A stretch of DNA of 64,000 bases from Prevotella sp. ne3005 (GCF_900110085.1 NZ_FOCK01000001.1:310001-374000); one strand, 5' to 3'. Shown: positions 1 through 8,529, numbered from the stretch's first letter. Notes: generated by a model not told the origin, from the letters alone. Made by a program: numbers and translations.

Positions 1-189
1 AGTGAATTCAAGGAAAGTGGTCGTGGTATTCCCTTGGGGAAATCCCGACTTGTTCCGTTCCCGACTACACGCATAGTTAAAATGGAGTATGGTGAAGCAC
101 TTGTCTAAAGGTATCCTGCATATCTCTTCCGTGAGGATATTGGCAGGATAGAGCGTTGCCTTCAAATGGTTGGATAGCGTTATTGCCAT
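1..189 (-). CDS. TssD-like tube protein, truncated by window edge
   Basis: An open frame of 63 codons starts at an ATG at 189 and runs off the left edge without a stop. The translation matches the N-terminus of the protein at 28666-29145 over its whole visible length with no gap: both have a Ser-Asn-x-Leu-Lys-Ala opening, a Cys-x-Thr-x-x-His-Phe-Asn-Tyr core near residue 35 and a Leu-Glu-Phe-Thr end near residue 62. The full-length relative sits directly in front of vgrG2, behind a tube-like gene of the other type. The same order (622-206, then 189-1) suggests that a third vgrG module begins just beyond the edge. By family this would be a minor Hcp-type T6SS tube or tip-adaptor subunit; the specific role is inferred. 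Confidence 0.7.
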   Translation of the reverse strand, partial: MAITLSNHLKATLYPANILTEEICRIPLDKCFTILHFNYACSRERNKSGFPQGNTTTTFLEFT

Positions 190-205
190 AGTCGTTGGGG
201 ATTTA

Positions 206-622
206 TCAGATGGGACTATTATATTCTACATCATTCACGATCATTTTCTCTGCCATGAAAGAGAGCTTCAAACAGCGACGGTTTGAGGTGTCTACATGAT
301 AGTCTTCTGCCAATGAAAAACAATAGGCATCTTCAAACAGCAGCTCCTTCGCCGACGTAAATTCTCCGCCATGCATAGATGACAAGTCGAACAATAAACG
401 ACCACTGAGCGGGTTACCGCTGATATACCAGTCGAAGAGATTAAGGTTCTCTTTTCCTGGTGCCACGACAATCACTTCAACTCGTTCACAACGGGCATCT
501 GCATCGGGATGGAACTGATTGTGGTGACGCGTAAAATGACAGTGGCAGTCTGCTACCAGATATTCTGTCGGGTAGGTTTTTGACTCGTTATCGCCGAACT
601 GAAGACGTGCTGTTAGTGCCAT
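206..622 (-). CDS. tssD: T6SS tube protein, TssD family (Hcp-like)
   Basis: A 138-residue protein of the Bacteroidetes TssD (Hcp) family, which forms or caps the inner tube thrown by the type VI machine. I chose the ATG at 622 because the protein then begins MALTARLQFGDNES, which lines up with MALIAALEFGDNN of the paralogue at 29149-29562. A longer frame upstream has no such support. Family features visible are a Cys-Glu-Arg-x-Glu-Val-x-Val-x-Ala-Pro-Gly-Lys stretch in the middle and a Ser-Gly-Arg-Leu strand. The 96-base gap from the tssD gene at 719-1117 is compatible with one transcript. It is more distant from the two abundant-type tssD genes next to it and more likely belongs to the following vgrG module as an adaptor. 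Confidence 0.82.
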   Translation of the reverse strand: MALTARLQFGDNESKTYPTEYLVADCHCHFTRHHNQFHPDADARCERVEVIVVAPGKENLNLFDWYISGNPLSGRLLFDLSSMHGGEFTSAKELLFEDAYCFSLAEDYHVDTSNRRCLKLSFMAEKMIVNDVEYNSPI

Positions 623-718
623 AGAATTGTAATGGTTTTTAGGGTTCTTATTTACACGGCAAATCAATTGACCCGGTCTTTTCAGGCCGAATCAATTGAT
701 TATGAGGGTATTGGAATA

Positions 719-1117
719 TTACTTCCAAGGATTTTCGTAGCTGACAGGACCGTTCTCGAGTTTCTGACATACGATTTCGATTTCCTCGTAGTGCTGCTCA
801 CCATCCTCCCACTTCTCAACATAGTTGACGCAGTAGCAGTTGGTGCCCTTCAGCTCCTTCATAGCTGCACCGTCCACAGTGTTCACGAACTTTACTGAGA
901 AATCCTTCGGGGCTGTTGGATCGAGCATCCAGGCAATCAGCTGGTTGTTGCCGTCGTTCATTGCCTTCACACGAACTGTTACCTTACCACCACGGGGGAT
1001 ACCTGCAATCTGTCCTTCACGATCGGTAGCCTGATCAAACTTATAGTCTACCATCATCACCTCACGAGGCTCAAAATCCTTGATCTCAAGTACTACTGGG
1101 GTTACATTTTCTGCCAT
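719..1117 (-). CDS. tssD: T6SS tube protein TssD (major type, copy 2)
   Basis: A 132-residue TssD/Hcp tube subunit. The hallmark of the Bacteroidetes family is visible: a Tyr-x-Phe-x-Gln-Ala-Thr-Asp segment at about residues 25-33 followed by a Gly-Ile-Pro-Arg-Gly-Gly-Lys loop that leads into a beta strand. It is a close relative of the gene just upstream (1179-1571), sharing both of these blocks and the Cys-Val-Asn-x-x-Glu-Lys-Trp-Glu-Asp block in the C-terminal half. The pair therefore looks like a tandem duplication. It lies 61 bases after that gene and downstream of tssC, so it is probably co-transcribed with the sheath genes. Which copy is the main tube subunit cannot be decided from sequence. 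Confidence 0.9.
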   Translation of the reverse strand: MAENVTPVVLEIKDFEPREVMMVDYKFDQATDREGQIAGIPRGGKVTVRVKAMNDGNNQLIAWMLDPTAPKDFSVKFVNTVDGAAMKELKGTNCYCVNYVEKWEDGEQHYEEIEIVCQKLENGPVSYENPWK

Positions 1118-1178
1118 AATAATGATGTTTTAATATGGTTCAACTTAATTTTTACTTTTTTACCTTTTCACCTTTGGG

Positions 1179-1571
1179 TTATGCCCAGTCGTTCTCGTAC
1201 TTCACGTTGCCGAACTCGATGGCCTTGCAGGTGATAGTGATCTCCTCGAAGTGACCCATCTTGTCCTCCCACTTCTCCTCGAAGTTGACGCAGTAGCCGT
1301 TGGTGAACTTGATGCTCTTCATCTCCTTGTTGGTCTTGGTCTCCAAGAACTTGATCTCACCGTTCTTCGGGAGGCTGCGCTCTGTCATCCATGCCAGCAG
1401 GTCGGGAGTTCCGTCGTTCAGAGCCTTCACACGCACAGTAATCTTACCGCCACGTGGAATGCCAGCCATCTGGCCTTCTACATCTGTTGCCTGGTTGAAC
1501 TCATAGGTCACCATCAGGACTTCTCTGTCTTTGTAACCATCAATGGTCATTGAAACTGGAGTCTTTGCCAT
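1179..1571 (-). CDS. tssD: T6SS tube protein TssD (major type, copy 1)
   Basis: A 130-residue TssD/Hcp family protein, expected to stack as hexameric rings inside the TssBC sheath and to be secreted on contraction. The Phe-Asn-Gln-Ala-Thr-Asp motif and the Gly-Ile-Pro-Arg-Gly-Gly-Lys loop are present, as is the Asn-Phe-Glu-Glu-Lys-Trp-Glu-Asp block. The gene follows tssC by 33 bases, the usual position for the principal tube gene in subtype-iii loci. The gap downstream (1118-1178) contains a pyrimidine-rich run in the plus strand similar to other heptamer runs in this window. Confidence 0.92.
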   Translation of the reverse strand: MAKTPVSMTIDGYKDREVLMVTYEFNQATDVEGQMAGIPRGGKITVRVKALNDGTPDLLAWMTERSLPKNGEIKFLETKTNKEMKSIKFTNGYCVNFEEKWEDKMGHFEEITITCKAIEFGNVKYENDWA

Positions 1572-1604
1572 AATTGTTTGTTTTTAATTGTTGATAAAAT
1601 ATTT

Positions 1605-2966
1605 TTATGCGCTTGCCATAGCGGCTTCTTTGTCCTTCTTGTCAGCAGCCACCTTGATCACGAAGTTCTTGGCAGCATAGAACGGGGTCAGCGTAATGTC
1701 ACAGGTAATCTGCTTGGTAACAGGATCCTGACGCGGCTCACCAATCTCATAATTCTGGAACAGGTTGCCATAACCCTTGTAAGCATTCAGGAACTCCTGG
1801 ATCTTAGCCTTCAGGTTCTTCGGGCTGTTGTATGGATCCCAGTTCTCAAGAGCCACCTCGTGTACGAAGTTCATCAGCACCTTCTTCACCCAGTCGAACA
1901 CGCGTACGATAGGATACTCCTTCATAGCGTCGAGGTCACCGTTGTAAAGCGTGGTGTTGTTGAATGCCATCACACGACCCTCAGAGTAAACCATAGGAAT
2001 TACCTGGTTGTCCATCAGGGCAGCAATCTCTGACTTCAGCAGGTCGCTCTTAACGCCCTTCACACCGTCGAGTGTACCATACTTCTTACCACCGGCACCC
2101 TGTGCCATATTAGCGGTCTCGTCGTACAGTTTTCCGCAGAGGGCGGCAGCCGGTGCGATATAGAAAGCCTTCTGGTCTTCCTCGTCAGAAGACATCTTCT
2201 CAGCCTCACGGCCTACGAGCCAGTTAGCGGTCATCACCACATTCATCAGACACTGGTCGCTGTCGCGATAGCCCTCGGTGTTAGCCTGCAGGTCATCGAA
2301 CGAGTACTCATCAGCGTGGTCGGTGATCATCATTACCTTATACTTGAATGCCATCTTAGCCCACTGCAGCAGGTCTACCTTGTCGGTGAACACAGCACCA
2401 GGTACGCAAACGAGGCTGTATGCATCCTTCAGGCTCAGACGGTCGAAACCGTTGCGGAGGATGTTCTCCACCTCACCAGCGAAGCCTGAGTCGGCATCGG
2501 CGATATCTTCCTTCAGCACGTTGATGATACGCAGGTTCTTCACCTTATCGGTACCACAGGTCTTGAAGAAAGAGTCGAGCTGACGATAGCTGCGCTCCAG
2601 ATTCTGTGTGGCATAGAGGGCGTCGGTGATACCCTGCTTCAGCACGTTGGTGTACTTCTCCTCGTCCTTCTTACAAGCATCGGCAAAACCAGTAGCGCTA
2701 TCAATGCTGTCGTCGCTGAGCAACTCAATCCAGCGGGCGATTTCCTTCTTCAGGCTCTCGCGCTTATCCTTGAAACGCTTGTCCTTCAGGAACACGTCCT
2801 TGGCTGCCTTACGGGCAGGATTCATATTGTCGGCATCAGGCATGAAACCACGGATAGCATTAAAGCCACCAAATGATTTCAGCAAATCTTTCTTACCTTC
2901 TTTCTCTTGAAGCTCGGCACCGGCCTGACCGGCGGCCTGGGCTTTCTGCATTTCTACATCTGCCAT
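1605..2966 (-). CDS. tssC: T6SS contractile sheath large subunit TssC
   Basis: A 453-residue sheath protein that pairs with TssB to form the contractile outer sheath around the tube. The central part carries a family-like Ala-Gln-x-Leu/Asn-Leu-Glu-Arg-Ser-Tyr-Arg-Gln-Leu-Asp-Ser-Phe segment around residues 115-130. The C-terminal third (Asn-Phe-Val-His-Glu-Val-Ala through Ile-Thr-Cys-Asp-Ile-Thr-Leu-Thr-Pro-Phe-Tyr-Ala-Ala-Lys-Asn-Phe) corresponds to the sheath-core handshake region. The first 30 residues are Ala, Gln, Glu and Lys rich and probably disordered. Position 38 bases after tssB and ahead of tssD is the standard order. Length is typical for the Bacteroidetes version. Confidence 0.93.
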   Translation of the reverse strand: MADVEMQKAQAAGQAGAELQEKEGKKDLLKSFGGFNAIRGFMPDADNMNPARKAAKDVFLKDKRFKDKRESLKKEIARWIELLSDDSIDSATGFADACKKDEEKYTNVLKQGITDALYATQNLERSYRQLDSFFKTCGTDKVKNLRIINVLKEDIADADSGFAGEVENILRNGFDRLSLKDAYSLVCVPGAVFTDKVDLLQWAKMAFKYKVMMITDHADEYSFDDLQANTEGYRDSDQCLMNVVMTANWLVGREAEKMSSDEEDQKAFYIAPAAALCGKLYDETANMAQGAGGKKYGTLDGVKGVKSDLLKSEIAALMDNQVIPMVYSEGRVMAFNNTTLYNGDLDAMKEYPIVRVFDWVKKVLMNFVHEVALENWDPYNSPKNLKAKIQEFLNAYKGYGNLFQNYEIGEPRQDPVTKQITCDITLTPFYAAKNFVIKVAADKKDKEAAMASA

Positions 2967-3004
2967 GATATTATCTCTTTATACCTATTAACTTATTTAA
3001 TAAA

Positions 3005-3469
3005 TTACTCTGCGCCATTCAGTTCATCGAGCATGCCCTGCAGCATCTCCTTCAGCTCAGAACGGCTGCCAGCCTCCTTCAGGATGTCGCGCAGTTTGCG
3101 GTTCTGCTCAATGCTCTTGCGGATCTTCACGTTCGTATCAATCTGCTCCTTAGTACCTGACAGGAACGGGCTGTTCTTCACCAGATTGCCCTTACCGCCC
3201 TGTGCCTCGAAGTCGCGGATCTCACCAAACTTCAGTGACTCCTCAACGGCACCACCATCGGCGTCGGTAAAGGTCACGTCTACCTTCGGCTTAAAGTGCT
3301 CAAAGGCGTCGTTAATGTTCTGGATATCCTCTACAAACTCGGGATTGCCAGCCTCTACATCACTTGTGTACTGATCGATCATCAGTGTTTTGTTCTGGTC
3401 GATCAAACTCACTTTCGCACTGCTCTCCTCATCGGGAGCCATGGAAATAAAATTTTCCTTCATTGCCAT
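3005..3469 (-). CDS. tssB: T6SS contractile sheath small subunit TssB
   Basis: A 154-residue protein, the small sheath partner of TssC. The N-terminal third is acidic. The centre contains Phe-Lys-Pro-x-Val-Asp-Val-Thr-Phe, the strand typical of TssB/VipA, followed by a Glu-Ser-Leu-Lys-Phe-Gly-Glu-Ile-Arg-Asp-Phe stretch. The C-terminal helix (Arg-Lys-Leu-Arg-Asp-Ile-Leu-Lys...Leu-Lys-Glu-Met-Leu) is the segment that in the family is pulled out by the TssH unfoldase. It sits between tssH (44 bases upstream) and tssC (38 bases downstream), consistent with one operon. Confidence 0.92.
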   Translation of the reverse strand: MAMKENFISMAPDEESSAKVSLIDQNKTLMIDQYTSDVEAGNPEFVEDIQNINDAFEHFKPKVDVTFTDADGGAVEESLKFGEIRDFEAQGGKGNLVKNSPFLSGTKEQIDTNVKIRKSIEQNRKLRDILKEAGSRSELKEMLQGMLDELNGAE

Positions 3470-3513
3470 AATTGTAATGGATTTTAGTGAATACTTATTT
3501 AAAATTTAAACTC

Positions 3514-6057
3514 TTATTTTCCTTTCTTTGCTGCTTTCTTCTCTGCTGCAGCAGGAGCCTCTGCCTTACCTTCGGGATTATCCGCCTTCTCGCCATTGAT
3601 CACAAAGACTGCCTGAGCATCCTTGTCGACCTCTACCAGGATCTTGTCGCCCGGCTTCACCTTACCTGCAATCATCATCTTAGAGATGGGGTGACGCAGT
3701 TCCTTACGGATGATACCGATGACGGGACGCGCACCGTACTGCTGGTTGTAGCCACGCAGGGCAATAGCCTCGCGGGCCTTCGGATCCAGTGTCAGCTCGA
3801 TGTTCTGCTCCTCAAGCAGCTTGAGCAAGCCCTTCAGGTGGATATCGAAGATCTTCGTCACGGTCTTGTCGGTGATCGGTGAGAACGGGACGATCTCGGT
3901 CAGACGGGCCAGGAACTCCGGACGGAAGTAACCCTGCATGATGTCCATCAGCTCGTTGTTCTCGGGGATGACACCGCTGTTGAACTTCTCAACGATAGTC
4001 TGTGCACCGATGTTTGAGGTGAAGAGGATGAGGGCGTTAGAGAAGTCACCCACACGACCCAGACGGTCATGGAGCTTACCCTCGTCAAGAATCTGCAGGA
4101 ACAGGTCGAACACACTCTTGTGAGCCTTCTCGATCTCATCGAACAGCACCACAGCATAGGGGTTCTGACGGATCTTGTTCACCAACAGACCACCCTCCTC
4201 GTAACCTACGTATCCCGGAGGCGCACCATACAGCAGAGCCACTGAGTGCTCTTCCTTGAATTCCGACATATCGAAACGGATCAGTGCACTCTCGTCGCCG
4301 AAAAGGAACGTAGCCAGGGCCTTTGCCAACTCGGTCTTACCAGTACCAGTCGGGCCAAGGAAGAAGAACGAACCCATGGGCTGTCCCTTCTTGCTCAGAC
4401 CAGAACGGGCCTCGTATACGGCATCGAGCACCTTCTTCACGGCATGATCCTGACCAACCACGCGCTTCTTCAGGGTCTCTTCAGCACCCATCAGGCGGTC
4501 GCGCTCCTTCGTCTGTACCTTACCAAGAGGTATACCGGTCTGCTTAGCCACTACGGCACTCAAGTCGTCACCCTTCAGGTCGGTACGCTGCTCAGCGCTC
4601 AGCTCAGTCAGCTTATCGAGGATACCAGCCAGGAAGTCAATACGCTCCTGAATCGTGGCTATCTTGCTGAAGTCGGTATCTGAATCCACACCGGCCAACA
4701 GGATGCAGCTCACCTTATTGAACAGCTCGTAGTTCAGCCAGTCGAGTTCCTTCATCAGTCCCTCGTCAGCCTTATCCTTACCCTCTGCCGATGCTTTGAT
4801 AGCCTCCAGCTTACCCTTCAGCTCGTCGATGATATTACCGGTCAGGTCGTTCATCGTCTTCACCTGAGCCATCGTACGGTCGATGAGGTCGAAGGCTGAG
4901 TCGGGCAGCGACTTCTCCGTCAGATAGCGCTTAGCCAGACGGATAGCCTCGTCCATCACAGGCTCGTCGATCTTCAGACCGTGATACTCCTCGTAAGCGG
5001 GCAGCGCACCCTTCAGGATACGCAGTGTCAGGTCGGCTGTGGGCTCTTCCACAGTGATCTTCTCCAACTTAGAGATCATCTCCTTGTCGGTCTCGATATT
5101 CTTCGTATAACCGTCGATGCTGGAGGTAGCCAACAGCTGCAGACGGCCTTTCGACAATTCGTTCTTCAGGATGGAAGAGGCGCCAAACAGCGAGCCCTGC
5201 TTATCAAACAGTTTGTCGATCGACTCGATGATCAGCACGGCATTCGGCAGGTTCTCCACCTCCGTGATGACGTTCTTGAAACGATCCTCCACCTCACCCT
5301 TATACTGGGCGTCGCCACCAAGGGCAGCCGTATCGAGTTCATAAGCCACGGCACCGCTCAGGAATCCGGGAACATGGTCGGCAGCCAGTTCGCGAACGAA
5401 TCCGTTCACCAGCGAAGTCTTACCAACACCAGCCTCACCGGTAATCAGCAGGTTTGCCTTGGTCTTACGGCCTAATATCTCGTAGATAATGGCGATTTCT
5501 TTCTCAAAACCAATCACGTTGTCGAGGTTGCCGGCACGGGCCACAGCCGTCTTGTCAACGCAATACTTAGCCAGACAGCCCTTACCGCCTGAGGCAGCAG
5601 TCTTCTTCGTCAGCTCAGCGCCCTCCATATAGGGAGCCTCCACGTTCGCACCACCACCCATCTTGGCACTGATGTCCGACGGAGTCAGGGGCAATGTCTT
5701 CAGCTGGTCGAATGAAAAGCCGACACCCGGAGTTACCAGGGCAGCCAACACGCACACGTCGGTCGTCTCGTCAAGGTCGAACTTCACCTTGTAGTTTTCG
5801 GCCTCCTCGAGCACAGCCACACTCTCGTCGCTGTATTCCAGATCACGCATCGGACGTACGGCGCGTGGCGACAGTTGCATCTGCACGTCAGCCCAGTCCT
5901 GAAGATAAAAATAATCCTTGTCCAGTTCAGTCTCAATGAAATGGACGAGCCCAATCTCCTTGTGTAGGATGGCCTTAAAAAGGTGTGCCGGATAGATGGC
6001 ATCACTACAATACTCCTCTGCAAAGGAATTGGCAATAGACTTTAGATTCTCATTCAT
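3514..6057 (-). CDS. tssH: T6SS sheath-recycling AAA+ ATPase TssH (ClpV)
   Basis: An 847-residue Clp/Hsp100-type ATPase that would disassemble contracted TssBC sheaths. Residues 1-130 form a Clp N-domain. The first AAA+ module has an intact Walker A at 207-214 (GEAGVGKT), but its Walker B reads AVLIIES at 273-279, lacking the usual Asp-Glu pair. The Arg-Arg expected near residue 330 is also absent (Ile-Ser-Lys-Leu-Glu-Lys). The second module is complete: Walker A 568-575 (GPTGTGKT), pore loop Gly-Tyr-Val-Gly near 615, Walker B with Asp640-Glu641, and a Clp C-terminal small domain. The tail is Lys, Ala and Glu rich. It is the first gene of the tssH-B-C-D unit and has a TAnnTTTG element 31 bases upstream. 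Confidence 0.95.
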   Translation of the reverse strand: MNENLKSIANSFAEEYCSDAIYPAHLFKAILHKEIGLVHFIETELDKDYFYLQDWADVQMQLSPRAVRPMRDLEYSDESVAVLEEAENYKVKFDLDETTDVCVLAALVTPGVGFSFDQLKTLPLTPSDISAKMGGGANVEAPYMEGAELTKKTAASGGKGCLAKYCVDKTAVARAGNLDNVIGFEKEIAIIYEILGRKTKANLLITGEAGVGKTSLVNGFVRELAADHVPGFLSGAVAYELDTAALGGDAQYKGEVEDRFKNVITEVENLPNAVLIIESIDKLFDKQGSLFGASSILKNELSKGRLQLLATSSIDGYTKNIETDKEMISKLEKITVEEPTADLTLRILKGALPAYEEYHGLKIDEPVMDEAIRLAKRYLTEKSLPDSAFDLIDRTMAQVKTMNDLTGNIIDELKGKLEAIKASAEGKDKADEGLMKELDWLNYELFNKVSCILLAGVDSDTDFSKIATIQERIDFLAGILDKLTELSAEQRTDLKGDDLSAVVAKQTGIPLGKVQTKERDRLMGAEETLKKRVVGQDHAVKKVLDAVYEARSGLSKKGQPMGSFFFLGPTGTGKTELAKALATFLFGDESALIRFDMSEFKEEHSVALLYGAPPGYVGYEEGGLLVNKIRQNPYAVVLFDEIEKAHKSVFDLFLQILDEGKLHDRLGRVGDFSNALILFTSNIGAQTIVEKFNSGVIPENNELMDIMQGYFRPEFLARLTEIVPFSPITDKTVTKIFDIHLKGLLKLLEEQNIELTLDPKAREAIALRGYNQQYGARPVIGIIRKELRHPISKMMIAGKVKPGDKILVEVDKDAQAVFVINGEKADNPEGKAEAPAAAEKKAAKKGK

Positions 6058-6087
6058 ATACTTTAGTTATAAGTTTCTTATAGATTA

Positions 6088-6095
6088 CAAAAGTA
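6088..6095 (-). promoter_or_regulatory. Candidate -7 element of the tssH operon
   Basis: Read on the minus strand this is TACTTTTG, matching the Bacteroidetes TAnnTTTG element, 31 bases ahead of the tssH start. No clear TTTG is seen 19-20 bases further upstream, so the match rests on the -7 box and its position. Confidence 0.55.
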
Positions 6096-6128
6096 CAAAA
6101 AAAAATTTATTACCGCCTACATAAAAGC

Positions 6129-6174
6129 ATTTAGCCGCCCATTTTTTAATCTTTTTAACTATTGACGGCTAAAT
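6129..6174. repeat. Inverted repeat between the vgrG1 module and tssH
   Basis: ATTTAGCCG at 6129-6137 and CGGCTAAAT at 6166-6174 are perfect 9-base inverted arms around a 28-base AT-rich loop. It lies after the stop of the last vgrG1-module gene and upstream of the tssH promoter. It could act as a terminator for the former or an operator for the latter; the long loop makes both uncertain. Confidence 0.4.
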
Positions 6175-6200
6175 ACTTATATCTGGAGCTGTTTTTCCCA

Positions 6201-7658
6201 TTATTCAGAAGTAACCTTCCACCCTGGAGGAATGCCCGAGGCATCGTCCGTGATAGCGCTCCAGCCTTCCATCGACGACGCTTTGACAAAGGTGCCCGAC
6301 GCCTTCACGCCGTTCACCCAGTTAGAGGTACAACCCGTCGCTGATATGTCCGTGGCCATACACTTGATATAAGCCAGGTTGAGACATCCCGTAAACATCG
6401 ACTGATAGCAACCGGCACGCAGTGTGGAAGCCGGCAGCACTGGTGCTTTAGTCAGGCCCGTACAACCGGCAAACATATTGCGGTAGCAGTTAGGCTGCAG
6501 CGTTGTGGCAGGCAGCAACAGTTCCTTATCCGGATGGCTCATGATCTGGGTGTTATTCTCAAAGAGACTGCGGAACGTATCGTTGCCGTCTGGCAGACTG
6601 GTCAGCTTGTCAAAGGCAGTGGCGTTGACCAGGCTCATGATGTTGCCATACACATAGCAGGGGTCTGTACACGTGATGCTGGAGGCCTCGTTGTCAGGAT
6701 AATAGGAGGCATTGTTACCTCGGAAATAAACCTTCTCGCCAGCAGACAGGGAGATATTACGCGATGCTTCCGGAGCAATATTCTCCCAGTCTGTCAGGTT
6801 TTTGCTGACCTGCACATTTCCCTTCGACTTATTGATGAAGGTAATCTGCGTGCCGTCGCCAACAGCCTCTAACGTCAGCGGATTGCCCAGCATCGGGTCT
6901 CGGTTGCTCTTCATCGAGACCGTGATGGGATAATAGGCGCCGTTCTCAAAGGTCTGACTATTAGCGGTGGTGTAGGTATAGGTATCATCCCCCACGGTCG
7001 CCGTGAGGGTCACCTTGCCATTCACGCCGCTCAGGGCCGCATAGATGTCACTGGTGGCCGCAGCAGGTGTGATGGTGAGTTCGCCTGTGGCGGTCGCATT
7101 CTGCTTCAGTCCGTCGGCAGCAATCGAGAGGCTCGTCACCGGAAGGGGGTTAGCACCGTCTCTCAACGAGAACTTCACGATGGCCTGCTGATTCTGGAAC
7201 ACGGCATTGGTGGCCGATACGATACCATCCTCGACATATCGGATGCGCACCGCCGCCGTCGCATAGTCGTAACGGGCAGCGATGTCGGCCAGCGTACCCA
7301 CCTGTCCGGTATAGTCCTGCCCCGTACGGGGGAACACCAGGGTGAGCGCATCGTTCAAGGCAACCGGCGAAGTAAGGTTGGCCTTCAGGCGCGCCGTCGC
7401 CGATCCTGTGTTCAAGGGCGTCATCGTTCCAATCTGCGAGCCGTCGGCTGTGAGCACGGCCACGGCGTCGCCCTCGCTCCAGATGGTCTGAACATTGTTG
7501 GTAAGCCCTCGGGTCTGGGCACGACCGTCTTTGGTGGCATCCACCACAAGCACATCCCCACCCTGTGGACGATGCTCCAGGGCGAGGTCGCTGCTGCAGG
7601 CCGTCAAAGCGAGGCCTACGGCAAGAAGTGCTATGAGTTTACTGCCAAACGGTGTCAC
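6201..7658 (-). CDS. Fimbrillin-like lipoprotein with BspA-like C-terminus
   Basis: A 485-residue putative surface lipoprotein. A lipobox (LALTAC, Cys21) follows a short hydrophobic signal segment. Residues about 45-270 resemble the fimbrillin/Mfa-like fold: Glu-Gly-Asp-Ala-Val-Ala-Val, an Phe-Pro-Arg-Thr-Gly-Gln-Asp-Tyr segment, and alternating beta strands ending in an Ile-Thr-Val-Ser-Met strand. The C-terminal part (about 330-485) has repeated Leu-Pro-Ala-Thr/Ser-Thr-Leu-x-x-x-Cys-Tyr-x-x-Met-Phe-x-Gly-Cys units, as in BspA-type Bacteroidetes surface proteins. The start at 7658 overlaps the end of the preceding lipoprotein gene by 20 bases, so the two are translationally linked. The probable role is a fimbrial tip or adhesin subunit. 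It is the last gene of the vgrG1 module, so a T6SS-linked role is possible but unproven. Confidence 0.7.
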   Translation of the reverse strand: MTPFGSKLIALLAVGLALTACSSDLALEHRPQGGDVLVVDATKDGRAQTRGLTNNVQTIWSEGDAVAVLTADGSQIGTMTPLNTGSATARLKANLTSPVALNDALTLVFPRTGQDYTGQVGTLADIAARYDYATAAVRIRYVEDGIVSATNAVFQNQQAIVKFSLRDGANPLPVTSLSIAADGLKQNATATGELTITPAAATSDIYAALSGVNGKVTLTATVGDDTYTYTTANSQTFENGAYYPITVSMKSNRDPMLGNPLTLEAVGDGTQITFINKSKGNVQVSKNLTDWENIAPEASRNISLSAGEKVYFRGNNASYYPDNEASSITCTDPCYVYGNIMSLVNATAFDKLTSLPDGNDTFRSLFENNTQIMSHPDKELLLPATTLQPNCYRNMFAGCTGLTKAPVLPASTLRAGCYQSMFTGCLNLAYIKCMATDISATGCTSNWVNGVKASGTFVKASSMEGWSAITDDASGIPPGWKVTSE

Positions 7659-8529
7659 CCTTGTCTGTGTAACCAGTACGTTCGCTGTAAGTGTTGTTCA
7701 TGTCCTTCATCCATATCACGATGTCCCAGAATTCACCGGGCTTGAAGGTCACGTTCTCCTTGGTATAGCAGTACACGGTATTGTTGGCTCTCGTCGTAAA
7801 CGTATAGGTGTCAGCACCGTCATGGTCGTTGCGCAGTGCCACGAAGAAGGTCTTAGTGGCGGCAGACGGCGTAACGGTCAGACCGCCGTAGTTCACGGTC
7901 GATCCGTCGAGATTGCGCGACAGCACGATCTTGCCACTGCTGCTGACGATGGTGAGCGACGGCACCACCAGATCCTGTGAGCCGTCATCATTCTTCAGTG
8001 TAAACTTCAGGATGGTCTGCTGAGGAGCGAAGATGGCATTGCTGGCATAGAGTTTGTTATTGCTCTCTTTGTCGATATAGATCACCTGTGCCTCGGCCAC
8101 GGCATAGTCGTAGGTGCTGGAGATTTTCTCCAGCGTACCGTCCTGCTCGGCGTACGACCAGTCGGTACGCGGGGTGATCAGGTCCATCTTGTCGCCCACA
8201 TTCATCCCCGCCGAGTTCACGCTGCCGTCGAGCTTTGTCCTGGCATTGTCGCTGTCGGCCTTCGGAGCGAGGTCGCCGATCTTCGCGCCCCATCCTTTCT
8301 TATAGACAGCCACCTTGTCGGAGGTCTTCCAGGTAGACACCACCGTAGAGTTGGCCTCGGTGATCGTACGCGTCTCTACGGGCGCCGTATACTCTCCTTT
8401 GGATGCCTCGAGCGTCAGCTCGGCAAACACCTCGGGCAAGTCGTTGTCACTTGATGAACAGGAACTGACGGCCACCGACAGTGTCATCACGACTGCCGAT
8501 GCAAAGGCCGTAGAAATATTTTTTTTCAT
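7639..8529 (-). CDS. Fimbrillin-like lipoprotein
   Basis: A 296-residue lipoprotein with a basic start (Met-Lys-Lys-Asn), a hydrophobic stretch and the lipobox Val-Ser-Ser-Cys near residue 24. I chose the ATG at 8529 because it gives this signal peptide; the frame upstream has none. The body shows the same order of motifs as the next gene: Trp-Lys-Thr-Ser-Asp-Lys-Val-Ala-Val-Tyr, Thr-Pro-Arg-Thr-Asp-Trp-Ser-Tyr, a Tyr-Asp-Tyr-Ala-Val-Ala strand, Asn-Ala-Ile-Phe-Ala-Pro-Gln-Gln-Thr-Ile-Leu-Lys-Phe, and a final Phe-Trp-Asp-Ile-Val-Ile strand. The two genes are therefore paralogues sharing one domain. The fimbrillin-like assignment is by pattern. The gene lies 32 bases after the 230-residue T6SS-associated gene. 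Confidence 0.65.
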   Translation of the reverse strand: MKKNISTAFASAVVMTLSVAVSSCSSSDNDLPEVFAELTLEASKGEYTAPVETRTITEANSTVVSTWKTSDKVAVYKKGWGAKIGDLAPKADSDNARTKLDGSVNSAGMNVGDKMDLITPRTDWSYAEQDGTLEKISSTYDYAVAEAQVIYIDKESNNKLYASNAIFAPQQTILKFTLKNDDGSQDLVVPSLTIVSSSGKIVLSRNLDGSTVNYGGLTVTPSAATKTFFVALRNDHDGADTYTFTTRANNTVYCYTKENVTFKPGEFWDIVIWMKDMNNTYSERTGYTDKGDTVWQ

